A stretch of DNA of 64,000 nucleotides from Candidatus Hydrogenedentota bacterium (GTDB taxonomy: Bacteria; UBA8481; J006), in assembly GCA_003697085.1 (NCBI GenBank), contig RFFU01000002.1:18983-82982 (forward strand). The letters run 5' to 3'. A program made the translations under genes and the position numbers. Positions 8,276-19,659 of the stretch are shown one piece after another; position 1 is the stretch's first letter, and each line of letters begins with the position of its first letter. The notes under the pieces were generated by a model. The model saw only the letters and a list, made by a program, of their open reading frames with translations, had not been told where the DNA came from and made no database searches.

Positions 8276-10591
8276 ATGGGTTCTTTTGGTTCGTTACCTG
8301 GTGTGTTGTTCTGGATAGCCCCCGCGGGGGCGCTCTTGGCGCTGGCGATGGCGTATGTCTTCTTCCAGCTGATGATCCGGTCGAATCCGGGAAGCGCGAG
8401 GATGATCGAGATCGCGGGGCACGTGAAGGAAGGCGCGATGGCTTACCTCTATCAGCAGTACAAGGTCGTGGGGGCCGTCTTCGTGGTTCTCTTCGTGTTG
8501 CTGGGGCTGATGGCGCTGGCGGGACTTCAGTCCCCGCTCGTTCCGGTGGCGTTTCTCACCGGCGGATTCTTTTCGGGGTTGTGCGGGTTTTTGGGGATGA
8601 AGACGGCGACATCGGCTTCGAACCGGACGGCGCAGGGGGCCAAGGAATCGCTTGACCGCGGGCTCAAGGTGGCGTTTCGTTCGGGCGCTGTCATGGGATT
8701 CGTCGTCGTGGGGTTTGCTCTCGTGGACATTTGCGCGTGGTTCTGGATTCTGCGTTATCTCGCCGTTCACAATGTCAACGCCGCCGGTGATGTCATAGTT
8801 TTCGGCATCAATCTCGGGCATCTTTCTTTGGAAGAGATTACGGTGATTATGCTCAATTTCGGAATGGGAGCCTCGACTCAGGCACTGTTCGCCCGCGTGG
8901 GAGGCGGAATTTTCACGAAGGCGGCCGATGTCGGCGCGGATCTCGTGGGAAAGGTCGAGGCGGGGATTCCGGAGGACGACCCGCGGAATCCGGCCACGAT
9001 TGCGGACAACGTCGGCGACAACGTCGGCGATGTGGCGGGGATGGGAGCGGACCTTTACGAATCGTACGCCGGATCGGTGTTGGCGACGGCGGCATTGGGA
9101 GCGGCCGCTTTCCGCGGGAATCCGAATCTCCAAATCGCTTCGGTTATCACTCCGATGGTCGTGGCGGGAATCGGGACGATCTCGTCCGTGATCGGATGCT
9201 TTCTTGTACGGGCGAAGGAAGGAGCGAGCCAAAAGCAATTGATGGCGGCGCTTTTTCGCGGGATCAATGGAGCCTCGATTCTGACGATTATCGGAGCTGC
9301 CGTGACGGTGAAGATTCTGATGCCCGGCCACTTCGGCCTGTGGTTTTCGATCCTCTCCGGACTCTGCGCAGGAATTTGGATCGCGAAGGCGACCGAGTAT
9401 TACACCTCGGATGATTATCGGCCCACGCAATGGTTGGCGACCCAGTGCAAGACGGGGCCGGCCACGACGATCATCGGCGGGATGGCGGTGGGGATGGAGT
9501 CTGTAATGCAGCCCGTTATTGCGATCGGGTTGGGAACTATTTTGGCCTTCGCTTTTGCGGGAGGCTTCAGTGAGTTCTCGATGGGGCTATATGGAGTAGG
9601 GATTGCGGCCGTGGGGATGCTTTCCACTTTGGGAATCACTCTGGCGACGGATGCCTACGGTCCTATCGCCGACAATGCGGGAGGAAACGCCCAGATGACG
9701 GAGCAGGAGCCGATCGTTCGCGAGCGGACGGATGCGCTCGATTCCCTCGGCAACACGACCGCGGCGACGGGGAAGGGATTCGCGATCGGCTCCGCGGCGT
9801 TGACGGCGTTGGCCCTTCTGGCGGCGTATATCGAGGAGATTCGCGTCGCGTTGATTCGGGTCGCGCGGGCGGGCGACGGAACGGTTCTCGTCGGGTACGG
9901 CGATCATGCGCGACAGATAGGGATCGAGGCGATCCGCCATTTGAGTTTGCCGCAGTTCATGGAGTTTTATCAAGTTCACCTGATGAATCCGAACGTCCTC
10001 ATCGGACTCTTTCTCGGTTCCATGATGGCCTTCTATTTCTGTGCCTTGACGATGAAAGCGGTCGGACGCGCGGCGGGGCAGATGGTGGAGGAGGTCAGAA
10101 ATCAGTTCCGGGAGAAGAAAGGAATCATGGAGGGGAGGGAGAAGCCCGATTACGCGCGGTGTGTCTCGATCTCCACGCAGGCGGCGCAGAAGGAGATGGT
10201 CTTTCCGTCACTTTTGGCGATCATTTGTCCGATCATTGTCGGTATCCTCTTTGATGTCTCCGGAGTCGTCGGGCTTCTTTCCGGAGCGTTATCGGCGGGT
10301 TTCGTTCTCGCGGTGATGATGGCCAACTCGGGAGGTTCCTGGGACAATGCGAAGAAGTTTATCGAGAAAGGAAATTACGGCGGCAAGGGTTCGGAGGCAC
10401 ACAAAGCCGGGGTTGTGGGAGATACGGTCGGTGATCCTTTCAAGGATACCTCCGGCCCTTCACTCAATATTCTCATCAAATTGATGTCGATGGTCTCGAT
10501 CGTCTCCTGCGGGATCGTGGCGAAGTATCCGCCGATCGTAAAGATCCTCGGGGACAATCTGGACCGCATCCTGAGGAGCTTCGGTTCCTGA
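8276..10591 (+). CDS. hppA: Membrane-bound ion-translocating pyrophosphatase, K+-dependent type
   Basis: A 771-residue integral membrane pyrophosphatase that hydrolyses PPi and pumps H+ or Na+. Around 16 hydrophobic helices are visible. Catalytic motifs are intact: '[35 protein letters not shown]' (written here by its key Asp residues), '[16 protein letters not shown]' and '[17 protein letters not shown]'. In the [10 protein letters not shown] motif Ala and Gly occupy the positions that are Lys and Thr in K+-independent enzymes, so this should be the K+-dependent class, many members of which pump Na+. The ATG at 8276 is well placed after GAGGAAGAGG; a GTG at 8264 would add four residues. It is monocistronic or reads on into metK. 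Confidence 0.95.
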   Translation: MGSFGSLPGVLFWIAPAGALLALAMAYVFFQLMIRSNPGSARMIEIAGHVKEGAMAYLYQQYKVVGAVFVVLFVLLGLMALAGLQSPLVPVAFLTGGFFSGLCGFLGMKTATSASNRTAQGAKESLDRGLKVAFRSGAVMGFVVVGFALVDICAWFWILRYLAVHNVNAAGDVIVFGINLGHLSLEEITVIMLNFGMGASTQALFARVGGGIFTKAADVGADLVGKVEAGIPEDDPRNPATIADNVGDNVGDVAGMGADLYESYAGSVLATAALGAAAFRGNPNLQIASVITPMVVAGIGTISSVIGCFLVRAKEGASQKQLMAALFRGINGASILTIIGAAVTVKILMPGHFGLWFSILSGLCAGIWIAKATEYYTSDDYRPTQWLATQCKTGPATTIIGGMAVGMESVMQPVIAIGLGTILAFAFAGGFSEFSMGLYGVGIAAVGMLSTLGITLATDAYGPIADNAGGNAQMTEQEPIVRERTDALDSLGNTTAATGKGFAIGSAALTALALLAAYIEEIRVALIRVARAGDGTVLVGYGDHARQIGIEAIRHLSLPQFMEFYQVHLMNPNVLIGLFLGSMMAFYFCALTMKAVGRAAGQMVEEVRNQFREKKGIMEGREKPDYARCVSISTQAAQKEMVFPSLLAIICPIIVGILFDVSGVVGLLSGALSAGFVLAVMMANSGGSWDNAKKFIEKGNYGGKGSEAHKAGVVGDTVGDPFKDTSGPSLNILIKLMSMVSIVSCGIVAKYPPIVKILGDNLDRILRSFGS

Positions 10592-10652
10592 TGGGAAGGT
10601 TGCGGGAAGGAACAAAGCGGGTTTGGAAAATTTTTCTGGAAAGGACGGGGTG

Positions 10653-13087
<2,435 letters not shown>

Positions 13088-13109
13088 GACGAGCCGGCGG
13101 GTCAAGGCG

Positions 13110-13334
13110 CTGATCGAGGGGTTAACCGCGCTGTGGGGCGAGGAAGCGATAAAGCGGCTTCTTTCCAATCCTCTGACGGCGCGGGAGATCAGTGAGACGG
13201 CACGGAGGAAAACTCTTGCGGAGATTCGCGAGGCGTTGAAGGATGCGCGTGAGGCCGGCGCGGCTCGCTGGGCGTGGGTGGCGAAACGACTGAGAGAGGG
13301 GCGGAAGGAATGGCCGGAACGAAGAAGGCGGTGA
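13110..13334 (+). CDS. Possible DnaD-like replication-initiation fragment (helicase-loader partner)
   Basis: A short frame, open from 13041 to 13334, with no ATG, GTG or TTG start before the middle. CTG at 13110 is the first plausible initiator and gives 74 residues. The product is helical: 'LTALWGEEAIKRLLSNP', then 'LAEIREALKDAREAGAARWA' followed by 'WVAKRLREGRKEW'. The last part resembles the C-terminal helix of DnaD/DnaB2 replication proteins (an aromatic-x-x-x-hydrophobic-L-x-x-W pattern). It overlaps the start of a DnaI/DnaC-like ATPase, the partner expected of DnaD in Firmicutes and phages. It may be a small gene with an unusual start or a 5'-truncated remnant. Confidence 0.35.
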   Translation: MIEGLTALWGEEAIKRLLSNPLTAREISETARRKTLAEIREALKDAREAGAARWAWVAKRLREGRKEWPERRRR

Positions 13335-14170
13335 AGAACAGAGCGCGGAAAACCGTACGGAAGGGGACGCGGAAGAGGAAATCCGCGACGTCCAGCGCAT
13401 CAGGAGAGTTTGAGTCGGCTCCGCCCGATCTCGAGGCATTGTTCCGCGAAATGATGGAGGCGGTGAAGAAACGCCGGGAGACTGCGGAGACTGTCGCAAT
13501 GCCTCCCACCTGTGGAAAGTGCGAGTACGGATTCATTATCGAGAATGGCCGGGCGCGACGTTGCGGGTGTCGAATCCGAGGAGGAATCGGAAATCGCCAA
13601 GAAGCATTGGATGAATTCCTGGCGCGCCATCGCGTCGGAATGCCGCGTCGCCTCCAGAAGGTTTCGGAGTTCACCTATTTGGTTCGGCCGGGCCGGGAGA
13701 AGATCAAGACCTTTCTGACGAATTATGTGAAGGAACTGGGGCAGGGGAAGCGGTACGGTTTGTACATTTACGGGCCGCCGGGGGTGGGAAAGTCCTTCGC
13801 GGCGGCCTATGTTGTCAATTCCGTGAAATTCGCTCGAATAATGCCGGCCGCGATGGTCAACTTCGCCCGTATGCTCTCCGCCTTGCGGAACACCTTTCAC
13901 GATCCGTTGGAGCATCAGAAACTTCTCTCCGTTATGTATGAGGTACCTCTTCTGGTATTCGATGACGTGGGGATGGAACAGAAGGTTTCCGAGAACCCGG
14001 AATTCTCATGGGGTGTTGCGGAGTTCTACAAAGTGATCGATTTTCGCCGGGACGAGGAGCTCCCGACGATCATTACGACGAACCGAACGATGGAGGAACT
14101 GGAGGAGCGAATGGGGGAGGCGGTAATGAAGCGGATCGAGGATATGACCGTACGGTTGGATATGGCGTAG
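13310..14170 (+). CDS. DnaI/DnaC-like AAA+ helicase-loader ATPase
   Basis: A 286-residue protein. Residues 1-60 are basic and low complexity. A zinc-binding knuckle follows (Cys68, Cys71, Cys85, Cys87), like the N-terminal zinc domain of Bacillus DnaI. The AAA+ domain has Walker A GPPGVGKS (155-162), Walker B VFDDVG (about 216-221) and sensor-1 'TIITTNRT'. Such proteins load the replicative helicase DnaB onto DNA; dnaB is also in this window at 43571. I chose ATG 13310 because AAGGA precedes it; a GTG/ATG further up would only add a basic tail. IstB-like transposition ATPases are related, but no transposase is adjacent and the zinc knuckle favours DnaI. Confidence 0.8.
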   Translation: MAGTKKAVKNRARKTVRKGTRKRKSATSSASGEFESAPPDLEALFREMMEAVKKRRETAETVAMPPTCGKCEYGFIIENGRARRCGCRIRGGIGNRQEALDEFLARHRVGMPRRLQKVSEFTYLVRPGREKIKTFLTNYVKELGQGKRYGLYIYGPPGVGKSFAAAYVVNSVKFARIMPAAMVNFARMLSALRNTFHDPLEHQKLLSVMYEVPLLVFDDVGMEQKVSENPEFSWGVAEFYKVIDFRRDEELPTIITTNRTMEELEERMGEAVMKRIEDMTVRLDMA

Positions 14171-14530
14171 GACCGCGAACCACGGAGCACACGGAAAAAG
14201 GGAAAGGCAAAAGTCAAAAGGAAGAAGGCAAAAAGCAAAAGGGAACAGAAGATGTAGCGATCAGTCATCGGTTACCGTTCACCGTTTATCGTTTAACGTT
14301 TCAAACTCACCGATCGATGTCCAAGGATGAAAAACGGATAACGGTAAACGAAGAACGGTGAACGAAAAAAAACCACGGAAGAGACGGAAAAAAGAAAGGA
14401 AAAATTCAAAAGCAAAAGGCAAAAGGAAAAAGAGAAAGGCAGAAGCCAAAAGGGAAAGGGCAAAAGGAAGAGGGCGAGGGCAAGAAGGGGAAGTCCTGGG
14501 AGTGCCGGCATCTTGCTTCCTCCCTGCGGG
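14171..14530. repeat. Purine-rich intergenic repeat region with composite dispersed repeat
   Basis: No credible gene here. It holds two imperfect copies of an 'ACCACGGA..ACGGAAAAA' unit (from 14178 and from 14371), each followed by an AAGGCAAAAGG-type purine tract, and a conserved CCTGGGAG...GGCATCTTGC core at 14495-14516. The same tract-plus-core order occurs on the other strand at 53454-53600. Small open frames here are low-complexity artefacts. Confidence 0.7.
14276..14364. repeat. Imperfect inverted repeat, ~24 bp arms
   Basis: The arm at 14276-14299 (starting CGTTCACCGT) is the reverse complement, with about three mismatches, of 14341-14364 (ending ACGGTGAACG). The first ten base pairs are perfect. 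The roughly 40 nt between the arms has no gene. It lies inside the repeat-rich spacer upstream of the tRNA-Asp terminator side; function is unknown. Confidence 0.6.
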
Positions 14531-14616
14531 CCTGGCCGCTCGCCTCGCGCGGCTTCCGTGCCGCGCGTTCCGCTTGTGCGGAAACGGCTCACGCCCGTTT
14601 GAATCCCGACATTTCA

Positions 14617-14657
14617 AACGGAAAGCCACCGTCCCTTCGGGACGCCGCCTTTCCGTT
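14617..14657 (-). terminator. Stem-loop just 3' of tRNA-Asp (possible terminator)
   Basis: A strong hairpin: GGAAAGCCACCGTCCC pairs with GGGACGCCGCCTTTCC across a TTC loop (13 of 16 pairs, extendable by three A/T/C pairs outward). It begins directly after the mature tRNA-Asp 3' end on the minus strand. No clear U-tract follows, so the terminator role is inferred from position. A second, competing 8 bp hairpin lies at 14596-14620. Confidence 0.45.
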
Positions 14658-14731
14658 CGGGGTGGACGGGATTCGAACCCGCAACTTCTGCCGTGACAGG
14701 GCAGTGCTCTAACCAATTGAACTACCACCCC
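14658..14731 (-). tRNA. tRNA-Asp (GTC)
   Basis: Cloverleaf on the minus strand: acceptor stem GGGGTGG (14725-14731) pairs with CCACCCC (14659-14665). The D-arm contains AGTTCAATTGGTTAGAG. The anticodon stem CTGCC/GGCAG encloses loop CTGTCAC with anticodon GTC. The T-loop is GGTTCGAATCC. Discriminator G73 fits Asp. The 3' CCA is not encoded. A consensus promoter lies just upstream. Confidence 0.96.
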
Positions 14732-14743
14732 TGTTAAGAACCA

Positions 14744-14772
14744 AGGATAGTTTTCAATATCGTTTCTGTCAA
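14744..14772 (-). promoter_or_regulatory. Sigma70 promoter for tRNA-Asp
   Basis: On the minus strand a perfect -35 TTGACA (14772-14767) and -10 TATCCT (14749-14744) are separated by exactly 17 nt. The -10 ends 12 nt before the first base of the tRNA, typical of a stable-RNA promoter. Confidence 0.7.
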
Positions 14773-15103
14773 GTTATTGAGACAAGGGACCTCGGTTACT
14801 GAATGTCACCTGCTGCGGGAGACAAGGTCGGGAATAATTTCATTTTTGAAGGTTCGAGCGGATGGTGGGGGTGTGCTTTTTTCAAGAGAACACTGTTGAC
14901 GAAATCCCTCAAAAAATCTGTGAAAAAATCAGATAAAAAGGGTGGAATTTTTGTGGCGGGTGTAGTAGAAGGTTAAGAAGAAAAAGAGATCCTGGTTGAA
15001 CCGGTTGTGTACGCGAGAGGGCACGCCGTGGTTCGAGATTTTTGGTTTGCGATGTTCCTCGGCGAACGCCTCGGGTGGATGAGAGGAAGGTGTCGGACGA
15101 AAG
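14773..15103. other. Intergenic region upstream of the molybdenum hydroxylase operon
   Basis: About 330 nt with no supported gene. It contains an A/T-rich stretch (14890-14945) where a TTGACG at 14896 could be a -35, but no good -10 sits 16-18 nt downstream, so I do not call a promoter. The leader or promoter of the following operon is expected here. Confidence 0.5.
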
Positions 15104-15919
15104 ATGATCCGTGAATTTTCCTATCAAGCCCCTCGGAAGCAGAAGGAACTTCTCGATATTCTCGCGTCGGAAAGAGAGAACGCCCGTGTGTTGGCCGGAG
15201 GGACGGACCTTCTCGTCAACATTCGGCTCGGTCTCCAGCATCCTCGTATCGTTGTGGACATCAAGAAGATCCGTGAGCACACAGCGATCCGTTTCGATGA
15301 GAAGGAAGGGCTTTCGATCGGAGCGGCGGTCACGATCAACGAGGTGATGGAGAACAGGGACGTGCAGAAGCATTTTCCCGCCTTGGTGGAGGCCGCGAAG
15401 GTTTTGGCTTCCCATCAATTACGAAATCGTGCCACGGTGATCGGCAATCTCTGCAACGCTTCGCCCTGCGCGGATATGGCTCCTCCCCTCCTTTGCTTGG
15501 ACGCTCGGGTCGAGATTGTCTCGGATTCGGGCCGGAGGAATCTTCCTCTCGAGGCCTTCTTCGCGGGTGTAAAGAAGACCCGTTTAACTCCGGGAGAATA
15601 CGTCGAACGGATCGTGGTACCTCCGAGGTGGGCGGATGCGGGGGGCGGATTCCGGAAGATGAAGCGTGTGCGGGGGCACGATATCGGGGTTTTGAGCGTC
15701 TGCCTGACGAAGAAGGGACCGTTGCGACGGGTCGCGGTCGGCTCGGCCGCCCCGACGCCGGTATTGGTCGGAGAATTTCGCGGTCGTGTCTCGACGGAGG
15801 AAGTCATCAGAAAAGCGATGCGGCGGATCAATCCGATCGACGACGTGCGTGGTTCCGCGGAGTTTCGGCGGTTCCTGACACGCCGGTACGTTGCGGAATT
15901 GATGAAGGAGGTCCGGTAA
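15104..15919 (+). CDS. Xanthine dehydrogenase family, FAD-binding subunit
   Basis: A 271-residue FAD subunit (CoxM/XdhB type) of a three-subunit molybdenum hydroxylase, carrying electrons from the iron-sulfur subunit to FAD and on to an acceptor. FAD signatures are 'VLAGGTDLLV' near residues 32-41 and 'LRNRATVIGNLCNASPCADMAP' near 105-126 (given by key residues: the second FAD loop). The C-terminal CO_deh_flav_C region is present ('FRKMKRVRGHDIGVLSVCL'). The order FAD, 2Fe-2S, molybdopterin is the usual one. The stop overlaps the next ATG. The substrate is not shown by this subunit. Confidence 0.92.
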   Translation: MIREFSYQAPRKQKELLDILASERENARVLAGGTDLLVNIRLGLQHPRIVVDIKKIREHTAIRFDEKEGLSIGAAVTINEVMENRDVQKHFPALVEAAKVLASHQLRNRATVIGNLCNASPCADMAPPLLCLDARVEIVSDSGRRNLPLEAFFAGVKKTRLTPGEYVERIVVPPRWADAGGGFRKMKRVRGHDIGVLSVCLTKKGPLRRVAVGSAAPTPVLVGEFRGRVSTEEVIRKAMRRINPIDDVRGSAEFRRFLTRRYVAELMKEVR

Positions 15920-16437
15920 TGAAGCGGGCGGAAGCGGGAGAGCCGGTCGAGATTTCGCTTCGCATCAATGGAGAGAAGGTGACGTGCCGCGTGCCGCCCC
16001 ACGTGACGCTCCTTCGTTTCCTACGGGAGTATGTCGGTCTGACGGGAACGAAGGAAGGGTGTTCCGCGGGGGAATGCGGGGCCTGCACGGTTCTGTTTAA
16101 CGGCCGCGCCGTGAACTCCTGCCTCGTTTTGGCCGTCGAGGCTGACGGAGCGAACATCAGGACGGTCGAGGGGGAATGCCGCAACAACAGACTGTCCCGC
16201 CTCCAAGAGCTTCTCGATAAACACCACGCCGTCCAATGCGGGTTCTGCACTCCAGGGATGATTATGTCGATCCGAGATCTTTTGGCCCGCCACCCGAAGC
16301 CCACGTTGCGCCAGATTCAGGAAGGGATCGAGGGAAACTTCTGCCGGTGCACCGGGTACGTACAAATCATTGAGGCGATCCTTGAATACACGGGGCAGTT
16401 GAAGAAGAAGGGAGAGTTGAAGCGTGTACGCGGATAA
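15919..16437 (+). CDS. Xanthine dehydrogenase family, [2Fe-2S] subunit
   Basis: A 172-residue subunit with both iron-sulfur clusters. The N-terminal ferredoxin-type cluster uses Cys48, Cys53, Cys56 and Cys68 (CSAGECGACTVL ... NSC). The C-terminal helical cluster uses Cys106, Cys109, Cys141 and Cys143 (QCGFCTPGM ... CRCTGY). It relays electrons from the molybdenum site to FAD. The ATG shares its A with the previous TAA, and its end overlaps the large-subunit start by 14 nt. All eight ligands are present, so it should be functional. Confidence 0.94.
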   Translation: MKRAEAGEPVEISLRINGEKVTCRVPPHVTLLRFLREYVGLTGTKEGCSAGECGACTVLFNGRAVNSCLVLAVEADGANIRTVEGECRNNRLSRLQELLDKHHAVQCGFCTPGMIMSIRDLLARHPKPTLRQIQEGIEGNFCRCTGYVQIIEAILEYTGQLKKKGELKRVRG

Positions 16438-18832
16438 GGACCCTGGTTCCTTGAAGGTTGTCGGCACACCGCAACGCCGGGTCGATGTTCTCGAGAAATT
16501 GACGGGGGCGGCACGATACACGGCCGATTTGAAGCTTCCGGGGATGTTGTACGCGAAGGTGAAGCGGAGCCCCCATGCTCGGGCGAGGATCATCCGCATC
16601 GACACATCCCGTGCGGCGGCGCTTCCGGGCGTTCGATCGATCATTACGGGCGAGGAACTTCCCTACCGCGTGGGGCTTTACATCGTAGACAAGTATGTGA
16701 TGGCAAGGGGAGTCGTGCGGCATTTCGGCGAGGCCGTGGCGGCGGTGGCGGCCGACTCGATCGAGATCGCCCAGAGAGCGGTGGATTTGATCGAGGTGGA
16801 ATACGAGGTCCTCACGCCGGTCCTCGATCCTGTCAAAGCCTTCGACAGGCGTTCCCCGCTGGTACATCCGGACTTGGGGGAGTACGAGTACGTCGAAGCG
16901 GTCTTTACTCCGGTGCCGGGAACGAACATCGCGAATCACACGAAATTGAGGAAGGGGAATCTGGCGAAGGGGTTCCGGGAAGCGGACTGGATCGTTGAAC
17001 GGGAATACACGAATCCTTCCGTGCAGCACGTACCGATGGAGACTCACGTTGCGATCGGGCAGTGGGGACCGCGAGACCAGGTGACGTTGTGGTCGTCGGC
17101 GCAGTCTCCGTTCACGGTCCGGAACCTCTTCTGTCATGCCTTCAAACTCCCGCACAAGAACGTGCGCGTGATCGTCCCGTACGTCGGAGGAGGATTCGGA
17201 GGAAAAGCGGGAATACATCTCGAACCACTCGTGGCGTGTCTTTCGAGAAAGGCGGGCGGTCGTCCCGTGCGATTGGTTGCGACACGGGAAGAGGAATTCA
17301 GTCTTCTCCCGTGCCGGAGCGCTTTGACGTATCGGATCAAGACCGGTCTGCGTAACGATGGAAGGATCGTCGCTCAGAAGATGACGATGTTTTGGGATGC
17401 CGGAGCCTATGCCGATTATGCCGTGAACGTCACGCGGGCGTCCGGCTATTCGGCTTCCGGGCCCTACGAGATTCCGAATGCATGGATCGATGCCTATACG
17501 ATGTACACGAACAAACCGTTCGGAACGGCCTATCGTGGTTTCGGTCATGTGGAGTTCTCGTGGGGAATCGAGCGGCATATGGATTTGTGCGCGCGAACGA
17601 TCGGAATGGACCCACTGGAGTTTCGGAAAGTGAACGCGTTGCGACCCGGATCGCTCACTTTGACGGGGGAAAGGATCACGGTGAATACGGGAAACGTGAC
17701 GAAGTGTATGGAGGAGGTCGCGAAGGCTATCAATTACGGCCGGCTGACGGCTCGGGAGAAGGCGCGGGAGAAACGCACGGGAAAGAAGATCGGGAAAGCG
17801 GTGGCGGCGCTGCACAAGGCTCCCGCGATGCCGCCGTTCACTTCGACGGTCGTCATTCTTCGGATGAACGAAGACGGAACGGTGACGGCGAACTTCTCTC
17901 TTTCGGAGATCGGGCAGGGGACGTACACCTCCGTTGCGCAGGTCATAGCGGAGCGGTTGAAGTTTCCGATGGAGAAGATCCGCGTCTGTCTGGATACCGA
18001 CACGGAGCACGATCCATACGATTGGCAGACCGTGGCTTCCAAGGGACTGGTTCTGACGGGCAACGCGGCGATCCTGGCGGCGGAGGATCTTCTGCGCCGC
18101 GCCTACGGGACGGCCGGTCAAATTCTTCGGGCTCACCCCCGGGATCTGGACCATGACGACGAGAAGGTTTTCCTCCGCCATCACCCGGATCGGAGTGTAA
18201 CGTTTCGAGAGATGGCCGTGGGATACGCCTATCCCGACGGCAACGGGATCGGAGGGCAGATTGTCGGTGTGGGGCGATACATCGCTCAAGGCTTGAGCAA
18301 TCTGAACAAGGAAACGGGTCAGGGCCATCCCGCGCTCGATTGGACCTACGGCGCGCACGGAATCATTGTGGAGGTCGATCCGGAGACGGGGGAATACAAC
18401 GTTTTGAAGGTGGCCTCCGCGTTCGACGTGGGAAAGGCGATCAATCCCGAGTGTGTACGTGGGCAGGCCGTCGGAGGGATGTTGCAGGGGCTGGGGACGG
18501 CCGTGTGCGAGGGGTATATGTACGACACGGAGGGGCATCTTCTCAATCCCTCCTTTACGGACAACAAAGTTCCGACGGCTATGGACCTTCCTGAGGAAGT
18601 AGAGAGTATCGCCGTGGAGACGCCGCAGATCGACGGACCGTATGGGGCGCGCGGTGTCGGGGAGCATCCGATGATTGCGGTATGCGGAGCACTGGGAAAC
18701 GCGATCCAAAACGCGGTCGGCGCCGACCTCACACATATGCCGATGCGGCAGGAAGACGTCTGGAGGGCGTTGAGAAAGAAGACATCGATCAATCATTTCA
18801 TCACTCGTTGCGGATTCGGTTGCAAACGGTGA
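16424..18832 (+). CDS. Xanthine dehydrogenase family, molybdopterin-binding subunit
   Basis: An 802-residue catalytic subunit (CoxL/XdhA type) that hydroxylates an aromatic heterocycle or aldehyde at the Mo-pterin cofactor. Visible: N-terminal a/b hammerhead ('DVLEKLTGAARYTADLKLPG', key residues), 'VGGGFGGKAG' cofactor loop, 'GTAYRGFGHVE' with the substrate-positioning Arg, and the C-terminal 'GPYGARGVGEHP' with the catalytic Glu. It lacks the AYxCSFR loop of CO dehydrogenase, so CO is unlikely. The context (AllFGH, cyclase, amidase) points to a purine, pyrimidine or related N-heterocycle. The GTG start overlaps the [2Fe-2S] gene, and the stop overlaps the next GTG. Confidence 0.93.
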   Translation: MYADKDPGSLKVVGTPQRRVDVLEKLTGAARYTADLKLPGMLYAKVKRSPHARARIIRIDTSRAAALPGVRSIITGEELPYRVGLYIVDKYVMARGVVRHFGEAVAAVAADSIEIAQRAVDLIEVEYEVLTPVLDPVKAFDRRSPLVHPDLGEYEYVEAVFTPVPGTNIANHTKLRKGNLAKGFREADWIVEREYTNPSVQHVPMETHVAIGQWGPRDQVTLWSSAQSPFTVRNLFCHAFKLPHKNVRVIVPYVGGGFGGKAGIHLEPLVACLSRKAGGRPVRLVATREEEFSLLPCRSALTYRIKTGLRNDGRIVAQKMTMFWDAGAYADYAVNVTRASGYSASGPYEIPNAWIDAYTMYTNKPFGTAYRGFGHVEFSWGIERHMDLCARTIGMDPLEFRKVNALRPGSLTLTGERITVNTGNVTKCMEEVAKAINYGRLTAREKAREKRTGKKIGKAVAALHKAPAMPPFTSTVVILRMNEDGTVTANFSLSEIGQGTYTSVAQVIAERLKFPMEKIRVCLDTDTEHDPYDWQTVASKGLVLTGNAAILAAEDLLRRAYGTAGQILRAHPRDLDHDDEKVFLRHHPDRSVTFREMAVGYAYPDGNGIGGQIVGVGRYIAQGLSNLNKETGQGHPALDWTYGAHGIIVEVDPETGEYNVLKVASAFDVGKAINPECVRGQAVGGMLQGLGTAVCEGYMYDTEGHLLNPSFTDNKVPTAMDLPEEVESIAVETPQIDGPYGARGVGEHPMIAVCGALGNAIQNAVGADLTHMPMRQEDVWRALRKKTSINHFITRCGFGCKR

Positions 18833-19659
18833 CGGTCCCGGGCGTTTCCGCCGCGGGGGACGTCTTGCAGGCAAGAACGGACGGAGAGGTCGGTTTTTTC
18901 GAGAAAGAACTTCGAGGAACGGTGGAGGCGCTGTTTCGGACCGGCTTCAGCATTCGGACCGGGAAGGGACTCTTTTGGATTACGCGGGAAAGAGAGCGGC
19001 TTCATACCCGAGCCGGTTTCCTTTCAAGGATGAATTTTCCTGATCCAGCCGTGGGGTGTGCGGTTCTGTTTCGTCCGGGGGAGATATCGTTCGGTGCGCG
19101 CCGGTTTCCTCTTTTACGAACGGTCGTTCCCCCGCGGCGTCTGAAGAGGATCGATCCCGCATTCCTCGAGAGGAACCTCCGTTTCCTAAGGCGAATCGTC
19201 ACGTTGGCTTTGGGGCAGAGAGAAAAGGAGAAGGTGCAGCGATACGAGGCGAGTGTCGAAGAGAGAGGACGATCCGGCCTTCTGAGTTTCGAGGATTTCC
19301 TTTCCTTGTTCGGAACGGGACCGGGTTCGACGCCTCTCGCCGATGATTTCTTTACAGGTCTGCTTCTTGGTGATCGCTGGTTTTGCTCGCAAAGAGGGGG
19401 AGAGGTAATCATCACGCCGTTCTTTCTCGAGCGCCTGAGGGAGCGGACGAATCACGTCGCGTGGGCACAAATCGAAATGGCCCGCCGCGGACAAAGTGTA
19501 ATATTGATTGAACGACTCTTGGCGGCGATGGGAAGAAAGAATGTTTCCGGGAGTCTGGTCTGGCGTTGCGCACGATTGGGAGCATCGTCCGGTGCCGCGA
19601 TTTTAAGCGGCCTTTGTGTTGCGGTATGCCGGAGCATGCGGCGGCGGAAAGCGGCATGA
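18829..19659 (+). CDS. allH: DUF2877 protein, AllH-like oxamate carbamoyltransferase subunit
   Basis: A 276-residue protein with the DUF2877 signature 'GTGPGSTPLADDFFTGLLLG' near residues 162-181, the length of E. coli AllH (formerly YlbF). In E. coli AllF, AllG and AllH together form oxamate carbamoyltransferase, which converts carbamoyl-oxamate and phosphate to oxamate and carbamoyl phosphate. All three subunits are consecutive here. I chose GTG 18829 because it overlaps the molybdopterin-subunit stop (GTGA); upstream codons are out-of-frame readings of that gene. The stop overlaps the FdrA start (ATGA). Family call is good; substrate identity is inference from E. coli. Confidence 0.8.
   Translation: MTVPGVSAAGDVLQARTDGEVGFFEKELRGTVEALFRTGFSIRTGKGLFWITRERERLHTRAGFLSRMNFPDPAVGCAVLFRPGEISFGARRFPLLRTVVPPRRLKRIDPAFLERNLRFLRRIVTLALGQREKEKVQRYEASVEERGRSGLLSFEDFLSLFGTGPGSTPLADDFFTGLLLGDRWFCSQRGGEVIITPFFLERLRERTNHVAWAQIEMARRGQSVILIERLLAAMGRKNVSGSLVWRCARLGASSGAAILSGLCVAVCRSMRRRKAA

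Noticed and set aside
14279-14728. Leu/Phe-rich frames across the spacer and tRNA
   Set aside because: They come from the purine tract read on the minus strand and from the tRNA and its repeat; no domain or start site.
14896-14924. TTGACG as a promoter for the molybdenum hydroxylase operon
   Set aside because: No -10 hexamer occurs at a 16-18 nt distance; the nearby AGATAAAAA lies too far downstream.
16424-18832. CO dehydrogenase (CoxL) identity
   Set aside because: The CO-specific AYxCSFR active-site loop is absent; 'GTAYRGFG' is the general xanthine-dehydrogenase-type loop.
16367-18874. 835-codon open frame on the minus strand
   Set aside because: It lies wholly antisense to the molybdopterin subunit, which has intact family motifs. 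The product is Arg/His/Pro-rich without any recognisable domain, as expected from the complement of GC-rich coding DNA.
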